The notes: generated by a model from the sequence alone, not told the origin. Positions 7,170 to 16,687 are shown, counted from the first letter of the stretch. The stretch is 64,000 nt of DNA from JAMXLO01 sp963749575 (GCA_963749575.1 CAVVNM010000012.1:62001-126000); one strand, 5' to 3'. Program-made: numbers and translations.

Positions 7170-8480
7170 TTACGACGAACCCATCACCCGCGCCACCGCC
7201 TCGCCCAGCAATTCCACCCCCAGATCCACCTCCGCATCGCTTACTGTCAGCGGCGGCGCGATCCGCATCACGCCGCCCGACGCGCCTGCCCGCACGATAT
7301 TGGCCGACAGCCCCAGGTCCAGCGCCAGGTCCGTCACCGCGTCGGAAATCGTCGCTGCGTCCCGTTTGCCGGCGTCGCGGAACTCCAGCCCCAGCAGCAG
7401 CCCCCGTCCGCGCACGTCGCCGACGCAGTCGAACCGCTGCTGCAACCCCCGCAGCCCGGCCGCCAGCCGCGCGCCCATCGCCTTCGCCCGCTCCGCCAGG
7501 CCGTCACGCTGCACGATCTCCAGCACCTTCAGCCCCACGCTCGCCGGCAGCGGATCGTTCACATGCGTGGTGTAGAACAGGAATTCTCGACGTTCCGCCT
7601 CCGCGGCGATTGCGTCCGACGTCTGCACCGCCGATAGCGGCAGTCCCGCCCCCAGCGTCTTCGACAGCGTCAGGATGTCCGGCACCACGCCGTCGCGCTC
7701 GAACGCGAACATCAGCCCGGTGCGCCCCACGCCGGTCTGCGCCTCGTCCAGGATCAGCAGCATCCCGCGCGCCCGGCAATGTGCCGCCAGCGCGTTGAGG
7801 TAACCTACCGGCAGGTCGATCACGCCCCCGCTGCTCAGCACCGGCTCGGCGATGAACGCCGCGAGGTTGCCGGTGCATTGCCGGTCCAGCCACTCGAACG
7901 CGTCGTCCAGTTCCTCGCGCCAGCCCACGCCGGCGAACCGAGGCCGATACGCGTTCGGCGCCGGGATCGCGAAGTTGCCAGGCATCATCGGCCCGATGCC
8001 GCGCCGCCCCGTCTTGTAGGTGGCCGAAGCCGATCCGCTGGTCATGCCGTGCCAGGACTGCGCGAACCCGACCACCTCCCACTTGCCGGTGACCAGCTTG
8101 GCCAGCCGGATCGCCGCCTCGTTCGCCTCGCCGCCGGTGGACAGCAGCATCACCCGCGGCAGGTCGGGCACCAGCCCGGCCAGCGCCTCGGCCAGCGCCA
8201 CCACCGGCTCGCACAGCATCGAGGAGAACAGGTGGTCCAGCGTTCCCACCGCCTCGCGCACGGTGGCGACGATCTCGGGATGCGAATGGCCAAGGATCGC
8301 GCTCATCTGGCCGGAGGTGAAATCCAGCACCCGCCGGCCAGATGCGTCGTACAGGAACGCGCCCTCGGCGCGGACCGGCACGAACGGCACGAAGTCGCCA
8401 CCGTAGCCCAGCATGTGGCGCCGTGCGCGCATCCAGAACCGCTGGTCCACGGATTGCGATACATCGTCCATCGGTGGCAT
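7170..8480 (-). CDS. Class III PLP aminotransferase, 2,2-dialkylglycine decarboxylase type
   Basis: A 436-residue fold-type I PLP enzyme. It closely follows the pattern of 2,2-dialkylglycine decarboxylase, which couples decarboxylation of dialkyl amino acids to transamination of pyruvate. Visible features are STGGEANEAAIRLAK near 115, SWHGMTSG near 142, LILDEAQTGVGRTG (PLP-ring Asp near 245) and TLSKTLGAG with the Schiff-base Lys near 274, then TTHVNDPLP and IAPPLTVS at the end. Class III members in general transfer amino groups between omega- or alpha-amino acids and keto acids, so another substrate is possible. A second ATG three codons in is an equally good start. It diverges from the MFS gene at 8561. 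Confidence 0.88.
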   Translation of the reverse strand: MPPMDDVSQSVDQRFWMRARRHMLGYGGDFVPFVPVRAEGAFLYDASGRRVLDFTSGQMSAILGHSHPEIVATVREAVGTLDHLFSSMLCEPVVALAEALAGLVPDLPRVMLLSTGGEANEAAIRLAKLVTGKWEVVGFAQSWHGMTSGSASATYKTGRRGIGPMMPGNFAIPAPNAYRPRFAGVGWREELDDAFEWLDRQCTGNLAAFIAEPVLSSGGVIDLPVGYLNALAAHCRARGMLLILDEAQTGVGRTGLMFAFERDGVVPDILTLSKTLGAGLPLSAVQTSDAIAAEAERREFLFYTTHVNDPLPASVGLKVLEIVQRDGLAERAKAMGARLAAGLRGLQQRFDCVGDVRGRGLLLGLEFRDAGKRDAATISDAVTDLALDLGLSANIVRAGASGGVMRIAPPLTVSDAEVDLGVELLGEAVARVMGSS

Positions 8481-8560
8481 CCCCCGTCAGTGATCGATTG
8501 GCACCACCAGATAGCGGCAACCGCGGGAACCGGCCAGCATGGCGCTCCAGAGGTTGTCCG

Positions 8561-9970
8561 ATGAGCGCGGCGGCGCCGGCGAGCGGCAGCTGGGCGGACG
8601 TGCTGGGCGAGGGCCGCCTGCCGCTGTTCGCCCTGATCTGCCTGGGAGTCTGGCTGAACGCCGCCGACAGCCTGATCACCGCCACCATCATGCCCAGTGT
8701 CGGCCGCTCGCTGGGCGGCTACGCCTATTTCGGCTGGGCGACCGCCGGCTACCTGCTGGGCTCGGTGCTGGCCGGCGCGAGCTCCGGCGTGCTGGCCCTG
8801 CGCTTCGGCCTGCGGTCGGCCACGGCGGCGGCGGCGCTGCTGTACGCAGCCGGGTGTGCGCTGAGTGCCGTCGCACCCGGGATCTTCAGCTTCCTGGCAG
8901 GCCGTATCCTGCAAGGGGTCGGCGGCGGCTGGGTGGTCGGCCTGTGCTCGGTGGCGATCGGACTGCTGTTCGCCAACCGCCTGCTGCCGCGCGTCTACAG
9001 CGCGATCAGCTCGGTCTGGGGCATTGCCGTTCTGGTAGGGCCGCTGCTGGGCGGGCTGTTCGCCGACGCTGGCTCTTGGCGCGCCGTGTTCTGGCTGTTT
9101 GCGGTCCAGGGGGTGGCGGTCGCCGCGGCCGCGCGGATCATGCTGCCGGCTGCCGAGGCTACCGGCGTTCCGAATGCGGTCGCGTGGCGGCAATTGGGCC
9201 TCATCGCCGTCGGCGTGACGCTGATCGCGGTGGCGGACCTGGCGGGTGATTTTGCTCATACCGCCGTGCTGGCCGCGTCGGGCGTGGCGGCGTTCCTGCT
9301 CGCGCTCCGGCTGGATGGCCGCAGCGCCGTGCGGCTGCTGCCGCGCGGGTCGGGTGATCTGCGCACCGTCCATGGTGCCGGATATGCCACCATGTTCCTG
9401 CTCAACGCCGCATCGATGGGCCTGGTGGTGTATGGTCCGGCCGTGCTGCAGACCTTGCGCGGCCTCTCGGCGCTGGCCGCCGGTTACGTGGTGGGTGCCG
9501 AGGCGGTGTTCTGGACCGCCGCGGCGCTTCCGGTGTCCGGGTTGACCGGGCGCTGGCCGGGTCGGCTGATCCGGCTCGGGGTCGTCGCTGTGTTCGGAGG
9601 GCTGTCGCTCTGCACCCTGGTGTTCGATGACAGCCATCTTGCCTGGGTGGTGATCGCGTGCGGACTGGTCGGCACCGGGTTCGGACTGTCCTGGGCGTTC
9701 ATGAGCCAAGGAATACTTGGCGCACTCGCGGACGAGGAGCGGGCGATCGGTGGGGCGGGTATCGCGACGGTGCGACTGACCGGTGCCGCTGCCGGAGCAG
9801 CGATGGCCGCGGCAGTCGCCAACCTGGCCGGCTTTGCCGGTGGCTTCTCGGTGCCCGCGGCGAGTGCGGCTGGGCTCTGGGTGTTCGCCGCCGCACTTCC
9901 GGTGGCGGCACTGGCCTGCCTCACCGCCTGGCGTCTCGGTTCGCCGAATGCCGCCGACGGCCAGGACTGA
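8561..9970 (+). CDS. MFS transporter (drug/metabolite exporter type)
   Basis: A 469-residue integral membrane protein with about twelve to fourteen hydrophobic segments. It opens with a short cytoplasmic tail, then LFALICLGVWLNAADSLI, and has the family's arginine-bearing loops (ALRFGLRS, GLTGRWPGR) between helices. The open frame starts earlier, but the ATG at 8561 has AGAGG 8 bases upstream and the earlier part only mirrors the divergent aminotransferase gene. Export of a small molecule by proton antiport is the family role; the substrate is unknown. It is followed within 8 bases by a small membrane protein gene. Confidence 0.85.
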   Translation: MSAAAPASGSWADVLGEGRLPLFALICLGVWLNAADSLITATIMPSVGRSLGGYAYFGWATAGYLLGSVLAGASSGVLALRFGLRSATAAAALLYAAGCALSAVAPGIFSFLAGRILQGVGGGWVVGLCSVAIGLLFANRLLPRVYSAISSVWGIAVLVGPLLGGLFADAGSWRAVFWLFAVQGVAVAAAARIMLPAAEATGVPNAVAWRQLGLIAVGVTLIAVADLAGDFAHTAVLAASGVAAFLLALRLDGRSAVRLLPRGSGDLRTVHGAGYATMFLLNAASMGLVVYGPAVLQTLRGLSALAAGYVVGAEAVFWTAAALPVSGLTGRWPGRLIRLGVVAVFGGLSLCTLVFDDSHLAWVVIACGLVGTGFGLSWAFMSQGILGALADEERAIGGAGIATVRLTGAAAGAAMAAAVANLAGFAGGFSVPAASAAGLWVFAAALPVAALACLTAWRLGSPNAADGQD

Positions 9971-9977
9971 CCCGCCG

Positions 9978-10393
9978 ATGCGCGCCGTTCTCGGCTTCAT
10001 CGCCGGTGCGATCTCCGTCCTGGTGTTCCACCAGGGCGCCTGGGCGCTGTTCTATCTGGGCGGCCTGATGCCGCCGCCCTACCCGACGACGCCGATCCCG
10101 CCGTGGGGGGTACCCAGATCATCGATTTCTGCTTCTGGGGTGGGCTGTACGGCGCCGCCTATGGGTTTGCGGTGCAGCGGCTGCTTGTGCCGGCCTGGTT
10201 CTCCGGCCTGCTGCTGGGCGTTATCGCTTCGCTGGTGTTCTGGTTCGTCGTGCTGCCGCTCAAGGGGGAGCCGGTCGCCGGCGGCTGGGCGTGGCAGAGC
10301 ATGATCGTGGTGCTGGTGATCCAGGCGGTGTGGGGCGTCGGGGTCGGTCTGATCCTGTCGCTGCTCCGCGCGTGCGTGCGATGGCGGCCCTGA
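9978..10393 (+). CDS. Small integral membrane protein, frameshifted in a G run
   Basis: The frame from the ATG at 9978 gives one membrane helix and a proline-rich loop (LMPPPYPTTPIPPWG). It then loses sense at a run of six G (10105-10110). The next frame continues without a gap as GTQIIDFCFWGGLYG and three further helices ending at 10393. One extra G would fuse both parts into a 138-residue, four-helix protein of the unknown-function type often seen in alphaproteobacteria. It starts 8 bases after the MFS gene, so the two probably form one transcript. The break may be a sequencing slip in the homopolymer. Confidence 0.7.
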
Positions 10394-10397
10394 CCGA

Positions 10398-10787
10398 CTA
10401 CGAGCTCGTCACCCCCGGGTTATCGCCGCCATTGGGCTTTGGCCTGGCGTGACTGCCGCGATGCTCGCCGACGTGGCTGTAGGCCATGATGCCGGCCTGA
10501 GTGCGGGCCAGCGTGTCGTAGGTGGTGGCATGTTGTGCCGGCGGCAGCTGGCTCGGCGCCGCCGCGACCGTCGCGGGGCTGGCCGGCACACTCTGCCCGG
10601 CAACCTGTGCCGCTAGCGTCGCATCGAAGGACGGCGCCTTGGCGTCAGTCTGCGGCTTCGCTCCGCCCTTGCCGCCAGCCGATGCGGCACCGGCCGACGC
10701 ATCAACCTGGTTCGATACCCAGGATGCACCCTGGGCGCCGGAAACCACGGCGCCGATGATGCCGGCAATGATTGCAATCGGGAACAT
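10398..10787 (-). CDS. Hypothetical Ala/Gly-rich protein with N-terminal hydrophobic segment
   Basis: A 129-residue protein with an N-terminal hydrophobic helix (FPIAIIAGIIGAVVSG) that could be a membrane anchor or uncleaved signal, followed by a low-complexity Ala/Gly/Ser/Pro region and a His-containing tail (YSHVGEHRGSH). The start is supported by GGGAGG 7 bases upstream. The ribosome site lies in a stem-loop (see separate entry). Its 3' end faces the membrane protein gene 4 bases away. Function unknown. Confidence 0.6.
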   Translation of the reverse strand: MFPIAIIAGIIGAVVSGAQGASWVSNQVDASAGAASAGGKGGAKPQTDAKAPSFDATLAAQVAGQSVPASPATVAAAPSQLPPAQHATTYDTLARTQAGIMAYSHVGEHRGSHARPKPNGGDNPGVTSS

Positions 10788-10791
10788 GAAG

Positions 10792-10821
10792 CGCCTCCCG
10801 TAACTGGGGTCGCGGGAGGCG
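10792..10821 (-). promoter_or_regulatory. Stem-loop covering the ribosome site of the 10787 gene
   Basis: CGCCTCCCG at 10792-10800 and CGGGAGGCG at 10813-10821 are a perfect 9-bp inverted repeat with a 12-base loop. In the minus-strand mRNA the GGGAGG ribosome site is inside the stem, so folding could block translation. Confidence 0.4.
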
Positions 10822-10842
10822 TTGCATCAACCGTGCCAGACG

Positions 10843-11460
10843 CTACTTCAACGGCGAGAACGCCGCCGGCACCACCAGCATGTTCTCCTGCTTCAGCAGC
10901 GCGCCCGGCGGGCCGCCCGGCGGCCACACGCCCTTGGCCACTGCCTCGGCGCGGATGCGACCGCGTTCGCCGGCGTCCTTGTAGGCCCAGATGTGGCACC
11001 ACTTGTTCAGCCCGCCCAGCTCCGAGTACCAGGCGCCGACCAGCGGCGACAGCGCAATGCGCCCGGGCACCTTCTCGGCCCAGCGTTCCATTACCGCCGG
11101 CAGCGTGCCTGGCGCGTAGGTATACATGCGAATCTCGTAGATGCCGCCCAGTGCGCGCGGCTCGAGCGGCGGCGAGAACGGCGCCGGCATGAAGATCTCG
11201 CTGCGCTGCTCGAGGGTGAGTTCGCGGGTGTTCGGCGGCCAGCCTTCCGCCTTGGAGGCCTCGGCGCGCACCTTGGCGCGCTGGTCCAGGCTGTCATACG
11301 GCCAGACGTGGATCACCTGATTGAGCGGCCCCACCTCGGTATGCCAGAACGCGGCGAGCTTGGAGAACTTCTCCCGGATCGACAGCGCGCTGCCGAAGCG
11401 CTCCTCGAAGGTCGGAATGTTGCCCGGCTTCAGCGTGTAGGTGCGCATTTCGATGATCAT
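10843..11460 (-). CDS. NIPSNAP family protein, two-domain
   Basis: A 205-residue protein made of two dimeric alpha/beta-barrel repeats. The first begins MIIEMRTYTLKPGN and holds FWHTEVGPLNQVIHVW; the second begins IYEIRMYTYAPGT and holds WYSELGGLNKWCHIWAY. Each repeat ends in the R-x-K/R-x-x-A helix typical of NIPSNAP proteins. These are small cytosolic proteins often found near catabolic enzymes, of largely unknown biochemical role. It is divergent from the SnoaL-like gene, with 81 bases between them. Confidence 0.9.
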   Translation of the reverse strand: MIIEMRTYTLKPGNIPTFEERFGSALSIREKFSKLAAFWHTEVGPLNQVIHVWPYDSLDQRAKVRAEASKAEGWPPNTRELTLEQRSEIFMPAPFSPPLEPRALGGIYEIRMYTYAPGTLPAVMERWAEKVPGRIALSPLVGAWYSELGGLNKWCHIWAYKDAGERGRIRAEAVAKGVWPPGGPPGALLKQENMLVVPAAFSPLK

Positions 11461-11541
11461 CGGTCGCCTCCCCTGTCGATGGATGCGCGACGTTAGTGCC
11501 CACGGCCTCGACTCGGCAAGCGAGCCAAGCTACGCAGGCAG

Positions 11542-11952
11542 ATGGACGATCGGCAGATGATCAGCGACCTGTTCGTGCGCTACACCACGGCGCTGGATGC
11601 CGGCGACGTGGACACGATCGTCGGCTGCTTTACCGAGGACGGCGCGCTGGAAAGCCCGGTGGTCGGTATATACGCCGGTCGGGACGCCATCCGCGAATTC
11701 GCCGAACGCTTCGCGCAGTTCCGCGAGCACGGATCGCAGTTGCGGCATTTCATCTCCAACCTGGCGGTGCAGGTCGATGGCAATGCAGCGCGGGCGACGT
11801 GTTATCTGCTGAACGTCATGACGCGAAACGGCAAGACCGAATTGATGCCGCCCGGGCGGTACGACTGCCGGTTGGCGAAGGTCGATGGTCAATGGCTGTT
11901 CGAGCACCGCCTGGTGGTGCTGGACGGCGAGGTGAAGCTGGACGGGATCTGA
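11542..11952 (+). CDS. SnoaL-like (NTF2-fold) protein
   Basis: A 136-residue NTF2-fold protein of the SnoaL-like polyketide-cyclase/dehydratase group. The pattern is a helix with LFVRYTTALDAGDVDTIVGCF, then FTEDGALESP, GRDAIREFAERFAQ and HFISNLAVQVDG. Such proteins serve as small-molecule isomerases, dehydratases or ring-hydroxylase accessory subunits. With extradiol-dioxygenase and NIPSNAP genes on both sides, a role in breakdown of an aromatic or polyketide-like compound is plausible, but it is inference only. Confidence 0.85.
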   Translation: MDDRQMISDLFVRYTTALDAGDVDTIVGCFTEDGALESPVVGIYAGRDAIREFAERFAQFREHGSQLRHFISNLAVQVDGNAARATCYLLNVMTRNGKTELMPPGRYDCRLAKVDGQWLFEHRLVVLDGEVKLDGI

Positions 11953-11995
11953 TGAAGCAACACGCCTCTCCCACTTCGCGGGCGAGGTATATTCG

Positions 11996-12935
11996 TCACC
12001 TAAAACTTGCGAAACACAGCCCGGTGCCGCTGAGCGCCGGCGTGCGATACCCCGGCACATAGCTGACCCAGTCAAGCTCCAGCGGCCCGAGGGTTCCCGC
12101 CAGACAGAGCCAGTTGCGGATCTCGGAACTGCCCGACATCAGCTTGGTCAGCGGCGCATTGCGGAAGAACGCCGCATCCTTCCGCCGCAGCGCATCGATC
12201 ACCGCATGGTCGAACGGCTCGTCCACGATGAAGTGGCTCAACCCGCCCGATGCCATCACGCCGACCCGCGCATCGCCCGGGAACGCTTCGATCGCGCGCC
12301 GCAGCGCTTCGCCCAACGCCACGCAGCGTGCCGGCAACGGCTGGTTCGGTGGGTAGTACGCATTGAGGAACACCGGCACGATCGGCACGCCGTCCGGCAG
12401 ATAGAACCGATGCACAAACGAATACGCATGCCCCTCGCGCCTGTCCCTCGGTGAGCGAACGCATCGCCGACAGATCGAACCCATCCTGCTGCAACGCCGC
12501 GATCAGATGCAGCGCCAGGGCGGCATCGCATGGATGGTCGGACTCTACGATCTCCTTCTGATACGGCAGCCGTCCGAAGATCGTCGCACCGTAATAGATC
12601 CCGATCGCCGGCATGTTGTCGTGTTGGAACAGCTCCTCCTGGTCGTCGCCCACCACGATCAGCGAGTCCAGCCGCGCCGCCGCCACATCGTCGCGCAGCC
12701 GCGCCATCGCCGCCATCGCCTCGCCGTGTCGTCGCGCCAGTTGCTCGGGCGCGATCCGCTCCGGCGCATCCGCCGGCGCGCGCGTCAGCAACGTATCGTA
12801 GTCGCACGGGTTGCCGTCGAAATCGACGAACTGCCGCGCCTTGTCGCGGGCCAGGAAGCCGGTCTGCCAGTCCTCGATCCGCGAGGCGAGCATCGGGCTG
12901 TGCGATGTACCGAATGCGGCGACCAGCTGAGCCAT
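11996..12935 (-). CDS. LigB-type class III extradiol dioxygenase, frameshifted
   Basis: Starts at 12935 with AGGAGGA well placed upstream. The first frame carries FGTSHSPML (iron-ligand His region), IVVGDDQEELF and AIGIYYGA, all typical of the LigB catalytic subunit that opens catechol rings using Fe(II). It breaks at about 12440. The next frame continues in register with EGHAYSFVHRFYLPDG, PIVPVFLNAYYPPNQP, GGLSHFIVDEPFD and a C-terminus suited to the family, ending at 11996. Removing one G gives 312 residues, a full-length member. The substrate may be a protocatechuate- or gallate-like compound, unproven. The break may be real or a base-call error. Confidence 0.8.
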
Positions 12936-13066
12936 TGCAGATTCCTCCTGGCGACATCCTGGTGTGGCGACGGGCGCGCCGTCAATCAATGGGCACCCTC
13001 ATCGAGGTCGGCGTGGACAACATCGGATCCTGGGCCATATAGCCGGCCAGAGAGGAACGTGCCGAG

Positions 13067-14881
13067 ATGAACAGAAGAGACTTGCTTGCACTGGCTGCGG
13101 CGACCCCAGCGTCGCTGATCGGCTCGCCGACACAGGCTGCGAGCATATCCCTGCCGGCTGGGTTCCGTCGCGTGCGCCCATCCGACCCGGCGTGGCCGAG
13201 GCAGGCGAGTTGGGAGAAGCTCAATCAAAGTATCGGCGGCAGACTGATCAAGGTTCAGCCGCTGGTCGCGGCGTGCAGGAATGCGGCCGACACCGCGCCC
13301 TGCCAGGACCTGCTCAGGCTGTTGCGAAATCCCTATTACGTCGGCGATCAGCCTGCCGGAACCCAGACCGCCGGCTGGGTCGACGCCTGGATGTCGGCAC
13401 CCAGCGCCTATGCGGTGGCGGCCCAGACCACCGCCGATGTCGTTGCCGCGGTGAACTTCGCGCGCGACAACAAACTGCGCCTGGTCGTCAAGGGCGGCGG
13501 GCACAGCTACCAGGGAACCTCGGACGCCGCCGATTCGCTGTTGATCTGGACGCGGCCAATGAACAAGGTGGTGCTGCACGACGCCTTCGTAGCGCAGGGC
13601 TGCGCGGGGCAACACGCGCCGAAGCCTGCCGTCAGCGTCGAAGCGGGCGCGGTATGGATGCATGCCTACGACGCTGTGACCACGAAGGGCGGCCGTTACG
13701 TCCAGGGCGGCGGTTGTGCCACGGTCGGTGTCGCCGGGCTGATCCAGAGCGGTGGGTTCGGCAGCTTCTCAAAGAACTATGGGAGCGCGGCCGGCGGATT
13801 GCTCGAAGCCGAGGTGGTCACCGCCGACGGGCAGGTGCGCATCGCCAACGCCTGCACCAACCCGGACCTGTTCTGGGGCCTCAAGGGCGGCGGTGGCGGC
13901 AGCCTGGGCGTGGTCACCAGGCTGACGCTCAGGACGCGCGAGCTTCCAACCCAATTCGGTGGCGCGGGCGTGACGATCAGAGCGACGTCCGACCAGGCAT
14001 ATCGCCGGCTGATCGAGCAGTTCATCGGCTGCTATCGCGACAACCTGCTGAATGCGCATTGGGGTGAGAGCGTCACCTTCGGCGCCGACAACACGTTCGC
14101 GGCCTCGATGGTGTTCCAGGGCCTGGAGCGACAGCAGGCAGCGGACGCCTGGCGGCCGTTTGTCGATTGGATCGCCGCATCGCCGGACGACTTCACCGTG
14201 ATGTCGCCATTCGGCTTCTCTGCCATGGCCGCGCGGAATTGGTGGAGCGCCGAAAACCTGAAGCGGAACCCGCACAGGCGGGGGTTCTTCGACCAGCGAC
14301 CGGATGCTCCGGAGGACAATGTCTGGTTTGCCGAGCAGAACACCGAACTCGGGGTCTTCATCCACGGGTATCAGTCGGTTTGGCTGCCGGAATCCCTGCT
14401 GCACAAGGAGCAGCAGCAGCAGTTTGCCGAGGCGCTGTTCGCGGCTACCAGGCATTGGGCGGTCATGCTGCACTTCAACAAGGGGCTGGCGGGCGCCAGT
14501 GCCGAGGATGTGGCGGCGGCGAGGGACACGGCGATGAACCCGGCGGTGCTGTCTGCCTTCGCGCTGGCGATCATCGCGTTTGGCGATCCTGCCGCCTACG
14601 CCGATCTGATCAAGCCGCCATCCGATCTGGCAACGGCGCGCATGAACGCGGCAAAGATCGCCAGCGCCGGAGATGAATTGCGAAAGGTGGTACCGAACGC
14701 GGGTTCCTACGTGTCCGAAAGCGATTACTTCGAGCGCGACTGGCAGCACGCATTCTGGGGTCCGAACTATCGCCGGCTGCGCGCTGTGAAGACCAAGTAC
14801 GATCCAGGGGGGCTGTTCTTTGTCCATCATGGGGTCGGCAGCGAGGACTGGAGCGCGGATGGTTTCTCCCGGCTGCGGTGA
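13067..14881 (+). CDS. FAD-dependent oxidoreductase, berberine-bridge type, Tat-exported
   Basis: A 604-residue secreted flavoprotein. It opens with a twin-arginine signal (NRRDLLALAAATPASL), then a PCMH-type FAD domain with VVKGGGHSYQGTS (His near 146, likely covalent FAD ligand) and GGGCATVGVAGL (Cys near 217, which in berberine-bridge enzymes gives a second covalent FAD bond). The C-terminus YDPGGLFFVHHGVG matches the BBE domain. Members oxidise sugars, alkaloids or other alcohols/amines with oxygen. It is longer than the usual 450-530 residues because of an N-terminal region (31-110). It diverges from the extradiol dioxygenase. Confidence 0.88.
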   Translation: MNRRDLLALAAATPASLIGSPTQAASISLPAGFRRVRPSDPAWPRQASWEKLNQSIGGRLIKVQPLVAACRNAADTAPCQDLLRLLRNPYYVGDQPAGTQTAGWVDAWMSAPSAYAVAAQTTADVVAAVNFARDNKLRLVVKGGGHSYQGTSDAADSLLIWTRPMNKVVLHDAFVAQGCAGQHAPKPAVSVEAGAVWMHAYDAVTTKGGRYVQGGGCATVGVAGLIQSGGFGSFSKNYGSAAGGLLEAEVVTADGQVRIANACTNPDLFWGLKGGGGGSLGVVTRLTLRTRELPTQFGGAGVTIRATSDQAYRRLIEQFIGCYRDNLLNAHWGESVTFGADNTFAASMVFQGLERQQAADAWRPFVDWIAASPDDFTVMSPFGFSAMAARNWWSAENLKRNPHRRGFFDQRPDAPEDNVWFAEQNTELGVFIHGYQSVWLPESLLHKEQQQQFAEALFAATRHWAVMLHFNKGLAGASAEDVAAARDTAMNPAVLSAFALAIIAFGDPAAYADLIKPPSDLATARMNAAKIASAGDELRKVVPNAGSYVSESDYFERDWQHAFWGPNYRRLRAVKTKYDPGGLFFVHHGVGSEDWSADGFSRLR

Positions 14882-15005
14882 CGCATGCGCTGTCAACGAC
14901 GGGCGGGGCGTCGCATGGCTTCCCGCCCATCTCGGCCGCCCCAGGGCGCCCTTCTCTAACTCGATTTCTCTGCTACCGTGGTGTTCCCTGCGCGCAAGGG
15001 CAGCG

Positions 15006-16559
15006 ATGCGGAAGCGGACGATGACAACCGACGTGGGCCGCCGCTGTGTATTGACGGGGCTTGCCGCGATGGCCCTAGCCCCGGCGCGAGCCGTCGCGGG
15101 CGATGACACCGCGACCTACCGCAGCGCGACCGACCTCATACAAGCGCTCCTGGCCCGACAGGTCTCCGCGCGCGAGCTGACGGACGCTGCAATTGCCCGC
15201 ATCGAGGCGCTCGACCCAAAAATCAATGCTGTTGTCGTGCGCGATTTCGACCGGGCGCGCGCGGCTGCCGATGCCGCCGATGCTGCTCTGGCGCGCGGCG
15301 AGCGCCGTCCGCTGCTCGGCCTGCCGATGACGGTCAAAGAGCAGTTCAATGTCGCCGGCCTGCCGACCACCTGGGGCTTCCCGAAATTCCAGAACTGGCG
15401 CCCCGATACCGATGCGCTTGCCGTGCAGCGGCTCAAGACCGCCGGAGCAATCATCATCGGCAAGACCAATGTTCCGATGGGCCTCAGCGACTGGCAGAGC
15501 TTCAATGAAGTCTACGGTACAACCAACAACCCCTGGGATCTCGGCCGCACGCCGGGCGGTTCCTCGGGCGGCGCCGCGGCCGCACTTGCCGCCGGGTTCG
15601 TTCCGTTGGAGCTTGGCTCCGACATCGGCGGGTCGCTCCGCGCGCCGGCGCACTTCTGCGGCGTGTTCTCACACAAGCCCAGCCTCGAGCTGATACCACA
15701 GCGCGGATCGGGACCACCTGAGACACCCGCTATCGTGGCTCATGGCGATTTGTCCGTGATCGGTCCGATGGCACGCAGCGCCGCGGATCTTGCGCTCGAA
15801 CTCGGCGTTCTGGCGGGACCCGACGAATTGTGGGACGGCATCGGCTACAAACTTGCGCTGCCTGAACCGCGTCACGACAAGCTGGCGGATTATCGTGTGC
15901 TGGTTATCGATGCGCATCCGCTGTGCCCGACGGCCGCAGGCGTCAAAGCGGCGCTCGACGGGCTGAGCGACCGCCTTGCCAAGGCTGGGTGCACAATCGT
16001 TCGCGCGAGCCCCGATATGCCCGACCTGGCGCGTACCACGCGGAATTACTGCGAGTTGCTGTCGGCCGCCCTGAGCGTCGACCAGTCACCCGACGAGCGT
16101 GCACGGACTGAAGCCGCCGCCACGGCGCTGTCACCGGATGACATGAGTTTAACAGCCGCGTTCCTGCGTGGCGCGACCATGAGCCAATCGGCGTGGGCGC
16201 AGACGAGCCGTATCCGGGGTGGGATTCGGGCGCGTTGGCAGGCTCTGTTTCAGGAAGTCGATGTCATTATCTGTCCGCCGACGCCGACCACGGCCTTTCC
16301 GCACGATCACTCGCCGCAATGGACGCGGCAGCTCGATATCGACGGTAAGAAGATCTCTTACAATGACCAGATCGTGTGGGCGGCGGTCGCGACGCTGACC
16401 GGGCTGCCGGCGACGGTCGCGCCGATCGGGCATGATGCAAGCGGCCTGCCCGTGGGCGTGCAGATCATCGGTGGCTACCTGGAGGACCGCACGACGATTG
16501 CGTTCGCGGGCTTGATTGAGCGCGAATTCGGCGGCTTCAACCCACCGCCGAGTCTCTGA
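15006..16559 (+). CDS. Amidase-signature family hydrolase, probably Tat-exported
   Basis: A 517-residue amidase with the complete Ser-cisSer-Lys triad: Lys in LPMTVKEQF near 111, GGSSGG near 185 and SDIGGSLR with the nucleophilic Ser near 210. The N-terminus, VGRRCVLTGLAAMALAPARA, resembles a twin-arginine signal, so the enzyme may act in the periplasm, like the flavoprotein upstream. ATGs at 15006 and 15021 are both reasonable starts. The family hydrolyses amides, including carboxamides and peptide-amide bonds; the substrate is not evident. It is 124 bases downstream of the flavoprotein and in the same direction. Confidence 0.9.
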   Translation: MRKRTMTTDVGRRCVLTGLAAMALAPARAVAGDDTATYRSATDLIQALLARQVSARELTDAAIARIEALDPKINAVVVRDFDRARAAADAADAALARGERRPLLGLPMTVKEQFNVAGLPTTWGFPKFQNWRPDTDALAVQRLKTAGAIIIGKTNVPMGLSDWQSFNEVYGTTNNPWDLGRTPGGSSGGAAAALAAGFVPLELGSDIGGSLRAPAHFCGVFSHKPSLELIPQRGSGPPETPAIVAHGDLSVIGPMARSAADLALELGVLAGPDELWDGIGYKLALPEPRHDKLADYRVLVIDAHPLCPTAAGVKAALDGLSDRLAKAGCTIVRASPDMPDLARTTRNYCELLSAALSVDQSPDERARTEAAATALSPDDMSLTAAFLRGATMSQSAWAQTSRIRGGIRARWQALFQEVDVIICPPTPTTAFPHDHSPQWTRQLDIDGKKISYNDQIVWAAVATLTGLPATVAPIGHDASGLPVGVQIIGGYLEDRTTIAFAGLIEREFGGFNPPPSL

Positions 16560-16687
16560 TCCATCCGGGCAGGCACATTCAGCATCGATAACAGCTTCGG
16601 TCCCGCCGCCCTCGGCGGAGCTGCAATTTGGGCCGCAAGCATCGATCCTGTAGCATCTGTCCGGGTGAACAAGGGGGAGCAACCAAC

